This document shows positions 1-8,091 of a stretch of DNA of 64,000 nt, piece after piece; within the stretch, counting starts at the first letter, position 1, and every line of letters begins with the position of its first letter. The notes under the pieces are model-generated. The model did no database searches and was not told the DNA's origin. It saw only the letters and a program-made list of their open reading frames with translations. Origin of the DNA: Samsonia erythrinae (GTDB lineage Bacteria; Pseudomonadota; Gammaproteobacteria; Enterobacterales; Enterobacteriaceae); the NCBI RefSeq assembly GCF_004342665.1, contig NZ_SMBY01000006.1, positions 62,001 through 126,000 of the forward strand, given 5' to 3'. Both the position numbers and the translations under genes were made by a program.

Positions 1-289
1 AGCCATCCAGATCGTATTCATCTCCGGGCGCCAGCGCGATAGGCTCGTGCTGCCAGTGCACCATATCCGGACTCGTCGCGTGCCCCCAATGCATTGGTCC
101 CCAATGTTCGCTCATGGGGTGATGTTGGTAGAAAGCGTGGTAGCGGCCATTGAAATAGATTAAGCCATTGGGATCATTCATCCATCCCGCAGGCGGCGCT
201 AAGTGGTAGCGCGGGTAAAACGTGTTGCCGCGCTGCGTCAACAGCGCATCCCGCGCAGATTCTGCCTTTATCAAACGTGATTTCATCAT
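1..289 (-). CDS. GH32 sucrose hydrolase / invertase, N-terminal part
   Basis: Only the first ~96 codons are in the window; the gene runs off the left edge. The translation contains WMNDPNG at about residues 36-42, the GH32 motif whose Asp is the catalytic nucleophile, followed by FYQHHP and a HWGHATS stretch typical of beta-fructosidases. It should hydrolyse sucrose (or raffinose-type sugars) to fructose plus the other sugar in the cytoplasm. The start is one of two consecutive ATGs (289 or 286), one base past the stop of the permease gene, so the two are an operon. A non-PTS permease partner points to free sucrose rather than sucrose-6-phosphate as substrate. Raffinose invertase is the alternative, since no alpha-galactosidase is visible. 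Confidence 0.88.
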   Translation of the reverse strand, partial: MMKSRLIKAESARDALLTQRGNTFYPRYHLAPPAGWMNDPNGLIYFNGRYHAFYQHHPMSEHWGPMHWGHATSPDMVHWQHEPIALAPGDEYDLDG

Positions 290-290
290 T

Positions 291-1556
291 TCACCGTGCT
301 GTCGTATTGATCGTTTCAGAAACCGGTTCGTGCTGCGCTGAGCTGAGTAAAATGGCAGATACCAATGTCAGCACAAACACCGCAACGGCCAGAAGCATGT
401 AGGTGTTAGCAAAGCCCATAGCGTCATAGCCATAACCCACGACAGGCGAGAGGATGGCGGCGCAAAAGGAGGTGACAAACTGGAATCCCACCAGATAGAG
501 CGTGGCCGAAAGGCGTTTATCAAACTGCGAGGTAATGTATTTGAACATGGAGATGAGCAGAATCGGGAGCTCAACGGCGTGCAGTAATTTTAACAGCGAG
601 ATCGTGAACGTATCGTCCGCCAATCCCGAACCGAATATCCTCAGCGTCATGATCAGGCCGCTTAACAGCAGTCCGCGTTTGGCCCCGATGCGATTAACCA
701 GAAAAGGCGCTAAAAACATGCCGCCGGCTTCCAAAAACACCTGAAAAGAATTGAGGAATCCGAACATTTCATTGCCTCTGGCGGGGTCGCTAAACAGCGA
801 GGCGAAATAGACGGGAAACTGTTGATCGTAAACGTTATAGACGCTCACGCCGCAGACAAACACCACCAGCGACCAGAACCGCGGCAAGCGCAATAGCCCG
901 ATGGCATCGGCGAGCGTTAAGGCATTACTCTTGCCGTATTCCAGCTCCCCCATCGCGTGCGGTTTAATCTCATTAAGGTGCCATAGCAGCAGCAAAAAGA
1001 CGCTGGCCGACACACAGGCCATCCAGAAATTCAGGTTAGGATCGAGGTTAAACAGCATACCGGCGAAGAACGTCGCCCCCGCCCATCCAAGCGACCCCCA
1101 CATGCGGGCTTTGCCGTACTCAAACCCCATGATGCGGCTGACGCGCTCGGTATAGGACTCAAGCGCGCCGATCCCGGCGAAAAACGTCGCGCCGACATAG
1201 ATCCCCACGCTGAATGCCCCCAAAAACATATTCCAGCGTAAAAGCGGCGTTCCGACGAAAATAAACCACGGCCCGCTCAGCAATAACAGCGCGCCAATCC
1301 CCCACAGCAGGTTCTTACGCAGTCCCAGCTTATCCTGGATAAAGCCATAAACCGGTTGGGCAAAAAAGGCAGTGAGGCTGATGATGGAGAAAATGATCCC
1401 GGTATCGGTTCCCCGCAGGCCGACTTTCTGATTCAGCCAAAGCGAGATAAGCGAAAAGACTGAAGACCATGTCCAGAAAAAAGTGAAGAGGAGTCCACTT
1501 AATTTGAAGTAATTTCGCCTGGCAGAATATGCCGGAGTGTATGCATGTTTATTCAT
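291..1556 (-). CDS. LacY/RafB/CscB-family sugar:H+ symporter
   Basis: A 421-residue, 12-TM major facilitator of the oligosaccharide:H+ symporter family. Characteristic stretches are [14 protein letters not shown] after TM2, [21 protein letters not shown] and [13 protein letters not shown], all closely matching the CscB/LacY pattern. It imports a disaccharide, probably sucrose, with a proton across the inner membrane. The reading frame is open upstream, but the ATG at 1556 begins the family-like N terminus (MNKHAYTP then the first TM). The upstream extension would run through the operator sequences and is rejected. The gene is first in the operon with the GH32 hydrolase. LacI-type operators and a CRP site lie just upstream. 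Raffinose or melibiose permease is possible. Confidence 0.88.
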   Translation of the reverse strand: MNKHAYTPAYSARRNYFKLSGLLFTFFWTWSSVFSLISLWLNQKVGLRGTDTGIIFSIISLTAFFAQPVYGFIQDKLGLRKNLLWGIGALLLLSGPWFIFVGTPLLRWNMFLGAFSVGIYVGATFFAGIGALESYTERVSRIMGFEYGKARMWGSLGWAGATFFAGMLFNLDPNLNFWMACVSASVFLLLLWHLNEIKPHAMGELEYGKSNALTLADAIGLLRLPRFWSLVVFVCGVSVYNVYDQQFPVYFASLFSDPARGNEMFGFLNSFQVFLEAGGMFLAPFLVNRIGAKRGLLLSGLIMTLRIFGSGLADDTFTISLLKLLHAVELPILLISMFKYITSQFDKRLSATLYLVGFQFVTSFCAAILSPVVGYGYDAMGFANTYMLLAVAVFVLTLVSAILLSSAQHEPVSETINTTAR

Positions 1557-1588
1557 GGTGAGGTATTCCACAAAAATCCCGACACCAT

Positions 1589-1602
1589 TGTTAACGTTAA
1601 CA
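1589..1602. promoter_or_regulatory. LacI-family operator 1 (promoter-proximal)
   Basis: A perfect 14-bp palindrome TGTTAACGTTAACA, with the central CG typical of LacI/GalR-family operators, lies 33 bp upstream of the permease ATG. It probably binds a sucrose repressor (CscR/ScrR type) encoded outside this window. Confidence 0.75.
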
Positions 1603-1633
1603 TTGGCGAAGTTAAATATAAACCGGGGATATT

Positions 1634-1649
1634 TGTGATGGCAAGCACA
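1634..1649. promoter_or_regulatory. CRP-cAMP site between the two operators
   Basis: TGTGA-N6-GCACA matches 9 of the 10 conserved CRP half-site positions. It sits between the two LacI-type operators upstream of the sugar permease, as expected for a catabolite-controlled operon. Confidence 0.65.
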
Positions 1650-1651
1650 AA

Positions 1652-1665
1652 TGTTAACGTTAACT
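1652..1665. promoter_or_regulatory. LacI-family operator 2 (distal)
   Basis: TGTTAACGTTAACT repeats operator 1 with one mismatch. The two start exactly 63 bp apart, about six helical turns, a spacing suited to repression by DNA looping. Confidence 0.7.
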
Positions 1666-1823
1666 TTTATTTTTTGTGATGTATCGCTCAATTTTCGCTC
1701 GTCTTAATGTACCGAACGGGCCCTCTGACGTGCGGCTCCTGACGGGTCTATCGGCGCAGGTAAAAAGCATGACGGAATGACATACTTTCTTACCTATTCA
1801 GGATGGCATTCGTGGTAATCGAT

Positions 1824-1846
1824 GATATGTTATAATGTAACAAATC
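1824..1846. promoter_or_regulatory. Zur box overlapping a perfect -10 hexamer
   Basis: A 23-bp sequence matches the enteric Zur box (GAAATGTTATA-N-TATAACATTTC) at roughly 19 positions. The hexamer TATAAT (1831-1836) lies inside it, so Zur bound with zinc would cover the promoter. This is the main evidence that the downstream ABC transporter carries zinc. Confidence 0.8.
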
Positions 1847-1857
1847 AACCTTTACCG

Positions 1858-1968
1858 ATGATAATGACAAGCTTTTATTCCCTCTCCGCGCTGAAGCGCG
1901 TATCCCTTGCTTCCTTACTGCTGGTTGCGCTGTGGCTTCTGGTTGGATGGGCGGTCATGTTGCCATGA
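1858..1968 (+). CDS. Unrecognised single-TM peptide leading the zinc ABC operon
   Basis: A short ORF of 36 codons from the ATG at 1858, or 34 residues from the ATG at 1864. It encodes a basic N-terminal segment (LKRVS) followed by one hydrophobic helix (ASLLLVALWLLVGWAVML). Its TGA overlaps the ATG of the ABC ATPase as ATGA, a standard translational-coupling arrangement. It lies about 15-25 nt downstream of the expected transcription start inside the Zur box, so it is the first thing translated on the mRNA. No good Shine-Dalgarno is visible. I do not recognise a family. It could be a small transporter subunit, a membrane-targeted regulatory peptide or a coupling leader. Confidence 0.55.
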   Translation: MIMTSFYSLSALKRVSLASLLLVALWLLVGWAVMLP

Positions 1969-2672
1969 TGACCTTACAGGAATTGTCCTTTGGCTATCGG
2001 GGCCACCCACCGCTGGGCACAATAAGCGGTTGCTTTCAACCAGGATCGCTGACGGCGATTATCGGCGCGAACGGCAGCGGCAAATCCACTCTGTTGAAAA
2101 CGCTGGCAAACTTGCTGCCGCCGCTTTCAGGTTCTTTCCATCTCGGCGGCGGTCGCGCTAATACGATTGGGTATTTACCCCAGCTCTCCGAGTTTGATCG
2201 CCAGTTCCCTATCAGCGTGCGCGATCTGGTGCTAATGGGATCCCTGCCGCATCGCGGATTGCTGCGCGGCATTAACGCCAGCTGGCGCCACAAGGCGAGC
2301 AATGCGCTCGACGCCGTCTCAATGCGTGATTTCGCCGATTGCCATATCGGCATCCTCTCCGGCGGGCAGCTACAGCGTGTGCTCTTTGCGCGGCTGCTGC
2401 TCACGCAGGCGCCGCTCATTTTGCTGGACGAGCCTTTCACCGGCGTCGATAGCCAAACCACGCAATCGCTGATGCAGATTATCGAGCGACTCCACGCCGA
2501 CGGCAGAACCATTCTGGCCGTGTTGCACAATCTGGAACTCGTCCGGCAACACTTTCCGTATGTCTTGCAGCTGACACAGGGCGGTCATCGCTGGGGGGAG
2601 ACACAGACCATTCTACCCGGCCAGCACACGGACGGCAGTTATGCGTCCACACTCAGGATCGTAACGGCATGA
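1965..2672 (+). CDS. Zinc (ZnuC-like) ABC transporter ATPase
   Basis: About 235 residues with Walker A GANGSGKST (near residues 34-42), a Q-loop LPQ, signature LSGGQ (131-135), Walker B LILLDEP and an H-loop (VLHN). It energises metal import by the membrane permease encoded next. The start is ATG 1965 or the following ATG 1968, both coupled to the end of the small peptide ORF. The 3' end overlaps the permease ATG as ATGA. The Zur box upstream and the three-His binding protein downstream point to zinc. Family alternatives are Mn/Fe transporters of the same type. Confidence 0.9.
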   Translation: MMTLQELSFGYRGHPPLGTISGCFQPGSLTAIIGANGSGKSTLLKTLANLLPPLSGSFHLGGGRANTIGYLPQLSEFDRQFPISVRDLVLMGSLPHRGLLRGINASWRHKASNALDAVSMRDFADCHIGILSGGQLQRVLFARLLLTQAPLILLDEPFTGVDSQTTQSLMQIIERLHADGRTILAVLHNLELVRQHFPYVLQLTQGGHRWGETQTILPGQHTDGSYASTLRIVTA

Positions 2673-3523
2673 CGCTATTCCATCTCATCACCTCTCCCTT
2701 TGCCGAATTTGGCTTTATGCGTCGTGCGCTGGTTGGCTGTCTGGTCCTGACGCTCAGCGCCGCCCCGCTGGGCTGCTTCCTGCTGCTCAGACGTATGAGC
2801 CTGATTGGCGATGCGCTGTCGCACGCGGTGTTGCCCGGCGTGGCAATCGGCTATCTCATCTCCGGGATGTCGCTGCTGGCGATGGGGGTCGGCGGTTTTA
2901 TCGCCGGGTTGGCTGTCGCCATGCTCTCAGGGCTGGTTAGTCAGCATACACAGCTGAAAGAGGACGCCAGCTTCGCCGGTTTTTATCTCGGTTCACTGGC
3001 GCTCGGCGTTACGTTGGTCTCGCTACGCGGCTCCAGCATTGATTTGCTGCATGTTCTGTTCGGTTCGATTCTGGCCGTCGATCGTGCCGCGCTGATCGAC
3101 ATCGCGCTGATCGGCTCGGGTTCCCTGTTGGCGCTAGCGGTGATCTATCGGGCATTGGTGGTGGAATCTTTTGACGTCACCTTCCTGCGCACCTGTTCAG
3201 GGCGCTACCGGATGCTGACTCACGCCCTGTTTCTGTCGCTGGTGGTGCTGAATCTGGTGGCGGGATTCCAGCTGTTAGGCACGCTGATGACGGTCGGCAT
3301 GATGATGTTGCCCGCCGCCAGCGCGCGTTTCTGGACACAGCGCCTGCCCGTCATGCTCGGCATCGCCGTACTGCAAGGCTCGATCGCCAGCCTGCTCGGC
3401 CTGCTGTGGTCTTACTATGCCGAGCTGCCTGCCGGGCCTGCCATTATCCTGACCATGACGTTGTTTTTCTGCTTCTCGGTCTGCGCAGGTCAGCACGGCG
3501 GGCTGCTACGCCAACATCGCTGA
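2669..3523 (+). CDS. Zinc (ZnuB-like) ABC transporter permease
   Basis: A 284-residue integral membrane protein of the ABC-3 (metal) permease family, with about eight hydrophobic helices and the typical LIGDALSHAVLPGVA motif near residues 45-60, which contacts the ATPase. It forms the inner-membrane channel for the metal delivered by the downstream binding protein. It overlaps the ATPase gene by 4 bp and is followed after 47 bp by the binding-protein gene, so the whole set is one operon. Confidence 0.9.
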   Translation: MTLFHLITSPFAEFGFMRRALVGCLVLTLSAAPLGCFLLLRRMSLIGDALSHAVLPGVAIGYLISGMSLLAMGVGGFIAGLAVAMLSGLVSQHTQLKEDASFAGFYLGSLALGVTLVSLRGSSIDLLHVLFGSILAVDRAALIDIALIGSGSLLALAVIYRALVVESFDVTFLRTCSGRYRMLTHALFLSLVVLNLVAGFQLLGTLMTVGMMMLPAASARFWTQRLPVMLGIAVLQGSIASLLGLLWSYYAELPAGPAIILTMTLFFCFSVCAGQHGGLLRQHR

Positions 3524-3570
3524 CCGACTCCTTGCTATTTCCCGTTATCAACCACTTTTATGAGGTAAAA

Positions 3571-4449
3571 ATGAAACGTTCACTGTTAACCGTCATCCTA
3601 TCCAGCCTGTTGCTTAGCCCACTGGCCATCGCGAAGAATCTGGATGTTGTCGCCAGCTTTTCCGTGCTCGGCGATATGGTCAGCCACATCGGCGGCGATC
3701 GCGTGACCGTGACCGATCTGGTCGGGCCCAATGGCGATCCGCATGATTTTGAACCCTCCCCGCAAGACAGCAAGACGCTGGCGCACGCCGATCTGGTTTT
3801 CGTTAACGGACTCGGACTGGAAGGATGGCTCGACCGGCTGGTGAGTGCTTCCGGCTATCGCGGAGACATCATCACGGCATCAAGCGGGATTGAAACAAAA
3901 ACGATGGTGGAAGACGGGAAGACGGAAACCGATCCCCATGCATGGAATAGTATGAGCAACGGCGTGGTTTATGCGCGCAACATCGTCAACGCGCTGGTGA
4001 AAGCCGATCCGCAGCATGCGGATGACTACCGTCAGCAAGGGGAAGCCTACATCAAGCAGCTACAAGCGTTGGATCGCTATGCGAAGAAAACCTTTGCCGA
4101 CATTCCAGCGGAAAAACGCAAGGTGCTAACCAGCCATGATGCCTTCGGCTATTTCAGCCAGGCCTACGGCGTGAAGTTCCTGTCACCGGTCGGTTACTCC
4201 ACCGAATCCGAAGCCAGTAGTAAGAAAGTGGCGGCGCTGATTAAGCAAATCAAACGCGAAAAGGTAAAGAGCTACTTCATTGAAAACCAGACCGATGGGC
4301 GTCTGGTGAAACAAATCGCAAGTGCCAGCGGCGCGCAGCCCGGCGGCGAACTGTATCCTGAAGCGCTGACCGATGCATCCGGTCCGGCAGCAACCTATAC
4401 CGCGGCCTTTAAACACAACGTCGATACCCTTGCCGCCAGTATGAAGTGA
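3571..4449 (+). CDS. Periplasmic zinc-binding protein (ZnuA/TroA family)
   Basis: A 292-residue cluster A-I binding protein with a cleavable signal peptide (cleavage around residue 21). Likely metal ligands are H58 (GDPHDFEP), H123 (DPHAW), H189 (SHDAFGYF) and E260 (GGELYPEAL). A His at the third position, instead of the Glu seen in Mn-type PsaA/MntC proteins, fits zinc. The His-rich loop of E. coli ZnuA between the first two ligands is absent. The ATG follows GAGGT at good spacing; the long in-frame extension overlaps the permease gene and is rejected. It captures Zn in the periplasm for the preceding permease and ATPase. Confidence 0.9.
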   Translation: MKRSLLTVILSSLLLSPLAIAKNLDVVASFSVLGDMVSHIGGDRVTVTDLVGPNGDPHDFEPSPQDSKTLAHADLVFVNGLGLEGWLDRLVSASGYRGDIITASSGIETKTMVEDGKTETDPHAWNSMSNGVVYARNIVNALVKADPQHADDYRQQGEAYIKQLQALDRYAKKTFADIPAEKRKVLTSHDAFGYFSQAYGVKFLSPVGYSTESEASSKKVAALIKQIKREKVKSYFIENQTDGRLVKQIASASGAQPGGELYPEALTDASGPAATYTAAFKHNVDTLAASMK

Positions 4450-4504
4450 ACGCGCGGCGATAATTCGCCCGACAACACGCCAGGGAAGGCGCCCCCATAT
4501 GGGA

Positions 4505-5320
4505 CTAGACCAACGTCAGGTTAAAGGCTTTGCCTTTCAACTGCGCCAGCGTCTCCGGCTCTAACGCGCTGTCGGTCACGATATCCGTCAGCGCCGACAA
4601 AGGCATGACGCAGAACAGGGAATACGCCCCGTATTTACTGCTGTCGGCCAGCAAGACTCGTCGACTGGCGTTCACACCGAGATCTTGTTTCACGCCGGCT
4701 TTCTCTTCCGTCGGCGTTGTGACGCCTTTATCCAGACTCCATGAATTGCAACTGATGAACGCAATATCGGGATAAATACTGCGTAACAGACGACGGCCAT
4801 GCTCGCCAATACAAGACTGGCTGCTGTCATCAATACGACCGCCGATAATGGTCACTTCAATCTGTTTGAATTCGGACAGAAACAGCGCGATTTGCAGGTC
4901 GGCAGTAATCACGCGCAGCGGGATATGGGTCAGATTGCGGGCTAGTTCCAGCATTGTCGTGCCGGCGTCAAGCACCACCGCACTGCCCGGCTTCACCAGC
5001 GTTGCGGCATAGCGGGCTATCGCCTGTTTTTCCTGAAGATTACGATGCAGCTTCTCATTCGTGGTCGGCTGGGAAGGAATAAAACGATTAAGCGTTACCC
5101 CGCCATGACTTCGGCTGATCACGCCCTGTTCGTCCAGCTTGATCAAATCGCGGCGAATGGTCGCCGGAGAGGCATCGACAACGGAGACCAGCTCCTCTAC
5201 CGTCACCAGATTGTGGCTTTTCAGATAGTCCATGATCTGATCGAGACGGCTCTGCCCTTTTATTTTCTCCCCGCCTGAGCGGTAAGCATCGGTTAATATG
5301 GGATCCACGGCGCTATCCAT
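4505..5320 (-). CDS. DeoR-family regulator (YgbI-like) of the acid-sugar locus
   Basis: A 271-residue DeoR/GlpR-type repressor. An N-terminal winged HTH (about residues 24-80) carries [19 protein letters not shown] and SPATIRRDL. The C-terminal sugar-phosphate-sensing domain has [25 protein letters not shown] and LLADSSKYG. It lies downstream of pdxA2 and dtnK on the same strand, 263 bp away. By analogy with ygbI next to ygbK-type kinases in enterics, it probably controls this catabolic locus in response to a phosphorylated intermediate. The effector is inferred, not seen. Confidence 0.85.
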   Translation of the reverse strand: MDSAVDPILTDAYRSGGEKIKGQSRLDQIMDYLKSHNLVTVEELVSVVDASPATIRRDLIKLDEQGVISRSHGGVTLNRFIPSQPTTNEKLHRNLQEKQAIARYAATLVKPGSAVVLDAGTTMLELARNLTHIPLRVITADLQIALFLSEFKQIEVTIIGGRIDDSSQSCIGEHGRRLLRSIYPDIAFISCNSWSLDKGVTTPTEEKAGVKQDLGVNASRRVLLADSSKYGAYSLFCVMPLSALTDIVTDSALEPETLAQLKGKAFNLTLV

Positions 5321-5460
5321 TTTGCTGTCATAACATTATTTTAAGTGGTTGGGAAACCGAGATAAAGAATGAAAACGATGATAATAGGATAGAAGAGCGA
5401 CGGGTTTGTGCCAGGGACAGCGGCACCAGGAACGCTTTTATTATCCGTACGACGTCAGTA

Positions 5461-5504
5461 TTTCTGGTTGCAGGATACCAGAAACCTTCCCGGGCACGGG
5501 AAGG
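5461..5504. terminator. Two back-to-back perfect hairpins after pdxA2
   Basis: TTTCTGGT/ACCAGAAA (5461-5484, 8-nt loop) is followed directly by CCTTCCCG/CGGGAAGG (5485-5504, 4-nt loop). Read on the minus strand, the GC-rich hairpin comes first and is followed by GTTTCTGG, so it may terminate the dtnK-pdxA2 transcript, though the U-run is weak. Confidence 0.45.
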
Positions 5505-5583
5505 AAGATATCCGGTCATGCGCGTTGTATTGTCTTTCGTGCCCCTCACACCTCGCGCCGCCAACGGTGATGCCCCCCGCAGA

Positions 5584-6564
5584 TCAGGCAAGTTGCGTCG
5601 CTAACTGAATAGAGATCGCCATACTTTCAGACTTCGCCTTTCCCGTCCAGGCAATATCAAATGCGGTACCGTGATCGGCCGATGTACGGATAAACGGCAG
5701 ACCGGCAGTGATATTCACCCCATCGTAAAAGCCCAACAGCTTGAGCGGAATATGCCCTTGATCGTGATACATCGCCACCACCATGTCGTACTGGCCTTCA
5801 TACGCCTGCAAATAAACGGTATCCGGCGGGCACGGGCCATAAACATCAATGCCTTTCGCTTTCATCGCGGCAACCGAAGGGGACACGATGTTGATCTCCT
5901 CATCGCCAAACAGACCGTTTTCTCCCGCGTGCGGGTTCACCCCCGCAACGGCGATGCGCGGATGGGTAAAACCGACGCGTTTAAGGAAGACGTCCGCCAT
6001 GTCGATCACGGTTTCCACCCGCTCGCGGTTCAGGGTATCCAGAAACTTACGCAGCGCGATATGCGTGGTAACGTGGATCACCTTTAGCTTATCGGTGTAC
6101 AGCACCATCGCATAGTCGCGGCTGTTGGTCAGCTTCGCCAGCAGTTCCGTATGGCCCGGATAAAGATGGCCCGCGGCGTGCAACGCTTCCTTATTCAGCG
6201 GCGCGGTCGCAATCGCATGGACTTGCCCCGCCATCGCCAGTTCAGTCGCCTTCTTAATGCAGCGATAGGCCAGATCGCCAGCCTGTGCCTGAACGACACC
6301 CGGCTGTAGCGCGGCGGGATCCTGCAACGGCTCATCAATGATGTTCATCACGCCGGGCGCAAACACCGCGTCTGCGGGTTTCTCAATGACGTTCAGCTCG
6401 ACCTCGGGCACAACATTCAGCGCGAGAATACGACGCATCGTCTGCACGCAGCCGACGACGACGGCAGAGGCACCGGAGAGCTCGCCTTCGGCCAGAGATT
6501 TGATAATAATTTCCGGCCCAATCCCCGCCGGATCCCCCATCGTTACCGCAATAATTTTACTCAC
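5584..6564 (-). CDS. pdxA2: 4-phospho-D-threonate 3-dehydrogenase (PdxA2)
   Basis: 326 residues from a GTG at 6564, preceded by GAGGAG. This start gives the family N terminus [17 protein letters not shown] and overlaps the dtnK stop by 8 bp. The protein belongs to the PdxA family, with metal-site histidines visible in [16 protein letters not shown] and YHDQGHIP. Genomically linked PdxA2 enzymes oxidise and decarboxylate 4-phospho-threonate/erythronate to dihydroxyacetone phosphate, rather than making vitamin B6. The adjacent DUF1537 kinase strongly supports that catabolic role over pyridoxine synthesis. The cytoplasmic reaction is NAD dependent. Confidence 0.9.
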   Translation of the reverse strand: MSKIIAVTMGDPAGIGPEIIIKSLAEGELSGASAVVVGCVQTMRRILALNVVPEVELNVIEKPADAVFAPGVMNIIDEPLQDPAALQPGVVQAQAGDLAYRCIKKATELAMAGQVHAIATAPLNKEALHAAGHLYPGHTELLAKLTNSRDYAMVLYTDKLKVIHVTTHIALRKFLDTLNRERVETVIDMADVFLKRVGFTHPRIAVAGVNPHAGENGLFGDEEINIVSPSVAAMKAKGIDVYGPCPPDTVYLQAYEGQYDMVVAMYHDQGHIPLKLLGFYDGVNITAGLPFIRTSADHGTAFDIAWTGKAKSESMAISIQLATQLA

Positions 6565-7861
6565 TGGCCTTCTCCTCAATAAAACGTAAAACGTCGAGCA
6601 GTGTCGTTTCGTTACCAAAACCCCCTGCTTTCGTCATGACAGGGATCGTGCCAATCGTGCTGTTCAGCAAGTATCCCCACGGCACGCAGGATGCGATTTG
6701 CCCCTTAACCTGAAAACCGGTGGCCCCCAACGCGGTTGCCACGGCAATCGCGATATCGCCACCGGATAAATACAGCCCGCCCGGCAGACATCGCTTCGCG
6801 CCGTCCGCGGCCTGAACAATGCTGCGCGTTAATTCCCCCAGATAGTGGCCGATCGTTTCACCAAGCTGCTGTCGGCTCATGCCAAATTCCCGACAGCGCG
6901 CGTCGATTTCAAAGCGCTGATTTTCGTCGTGGCAGGTGCGGATTATGCAGTGCTGGCCCTTCATCAGGGCCGCAACCGCCGTCTGACGCTCGGCGGCCAT
7001 GGCGATTGAGGCGCGGGGGGAAAAAATCGCCTGGATATCCACTTCAACCAGCGTGACGTCTCGGCTCTGGCAGGCCGCCGCAATCTGTTTCTGAGCGATA
7101 TCGCTCATTGACCCCACAACGGCCAACAGCGGCCGGTCGATGTTATGGGTAAAAACCAGCGCGTTCGCCAGGGCTTCGCTCAAGCCTGCCGAACCCACCA
7201 GCAGCGGGCGAAACGGCAGCGCGCGAGCGGCATCGACGATGCGAGTCAAATCATCCTGCGCCTCCGAATCCAGCACGATCAGCCGCGCGCCCTCAGCCAC
7301 CAGCTGCTGCAAACGCTGGGCTAGCGTGTCTTTGCGTACCTCATCAAGATGCAGCTCCGCCACCGGCAAGGCCGTTTGTTCCGCCAGACGCGCAGCGATA
7401 GAAGCCGACGTCACCGGCGTTTTCGGGTCGCTGGCAAATTCTGTTTCGCTAAGCAGACGACCGTTAACCCAGACGGCGCCGCGGCGAGTCACGCGTCCCA
7501 GCGCCGGCGAGGCGGCCGCAATCAGCGCGACGGGCAAATCCGCGGCAGATAGCGCCGCCGCGACTTCCGCCCCCAGATTCCCGCGCAGCGTGGAATCGAT
7601 TTTCTTGATCATCCAGCCCTGACCGCCGGCGTTCAGCCAGGCGGCGACCGCCTCTGCGGTACGTTGGGACGCGATATCCTGCCGTGCCGCACGGCTGTCG
7701 GTATTGACGACCACGGCGTCGCCCAACCAATCCGCACGCAGTTTATTGACGTCGAATATGACGTTAACCCGTGCGCCATGCTGCGCCAGACCGACGCCCG
7801 CGTCATTGGCACCTGTAAAATCATCAGCGACAACGAAGACCTGCTCTGCTGATTGCTGCAC
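6557..7861 (-). CDS. dtnK: Four-carbon acid sugar kinase (DUF1537; D-threonate kinase type)
   Basis: A 434-residue two-domain kinase. The N-terminal substrate domain begins with [12 protein letters not shown] and contains [10 protein letters not shown]. The C-terminal nucleotide-binding domain has [16 protein letters not shown] and MTKAGGFG. The family phosphorylates D-threonate, L-threonate or D-erythronate at the 4-position. Pairing with pdxA2 makes D-threonate (or D-erythronate) kinase the best call. It is the first gene of the minus-strand operon and is divergent from the Fe-alcohol dehydrogenase operon. Exact stereochemical preference cannot be read from sequence. Confidence 0.9.
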   Translation of the reverse strand: MQQSAEQVFVVADDFTGANDAGVGLAQHGARVNVIFDVNKLRADWLGDAVVVNTDSRAARQDIASQRTAEAVAAWLNAGGQGWMIKKIDSTLRGNLGAEVAAALSAADLPVALIAAASPALGRVTRRGAVWVNGRLLSETEFASDPKTPVTSASIAARLAEQTALPVAELHLDEVRKDTLAQRLQQLVAEGARLIVLDSEAQDDLTRIVDAARALPFRPLLVGSAGLSEALANALVFTHNIDRPLLAVVGSMSDIAQKQIAAACQSRDVTLVEVDIQAIFSPRASIAMAAERQTAVAALMKGQHCIIRTCHDENQRFEIDARCREFGMSRQQLGETIGHYLGELTRSIVQAADGAKRCLPGGLYLSGGDIAIAVATALGATGFQVKGQIASCVPWGYLLNSTIGTIPVMTKAGGFGNETTLLDVLRFIEEKASE

Positions 7862-7898
7862 GTTTGGCGTCCCTCATGTTCGATTGATTACCTGACAA

Positions 7899-7942
7899 TG
7901 ATTATATTAAATCATATTTGATTATATGTGAGCAATATCAAA
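7899..7942. promoter_or_regulatory. Divergent control region: TGATTATAT repeats and CRP-like site
   Basis: Between dtnK and the dehydrogenase gene, TGATTATAT occurs twice with a 20-bp period (7899-7907, 7919-7927). An inverted repeat AATCA-TATT-TGATT (7910-7923) lies across them. TGTGA-N6-TCAAA (7927-7942) resembles a CRP site. The repeats are candidate DeoR-type regulator sites serving both divergent operons; this is inference. Confidence 0.5.
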
Positions 7943-8091
7943 TTATTTAACAGGAATTTCACCTATAAATTACCTCCACGATACGGCAAATGGTACGGCG
8001 TTGTGATTAGCGACACCTCATTTGACTGAAAACAATCATCATGGCGATGACGCCACGACGAAGAAGAAGAGAACAAGGCAAGGTAATAAGC

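Noticed and set aside
3406..3570. N-terminal extension of the zinc-binding protein
   Set aside because: It overlaps the permease gene; the ATG at 3571 has GAGGT and starts a proper signal peptide.
5328..5591. 87-codon minus-strand ORF between the DeoR gene and pdxA2
   Set aside because: It runs through the double hairpin, has no recognisable features and looks like spacer sequence.
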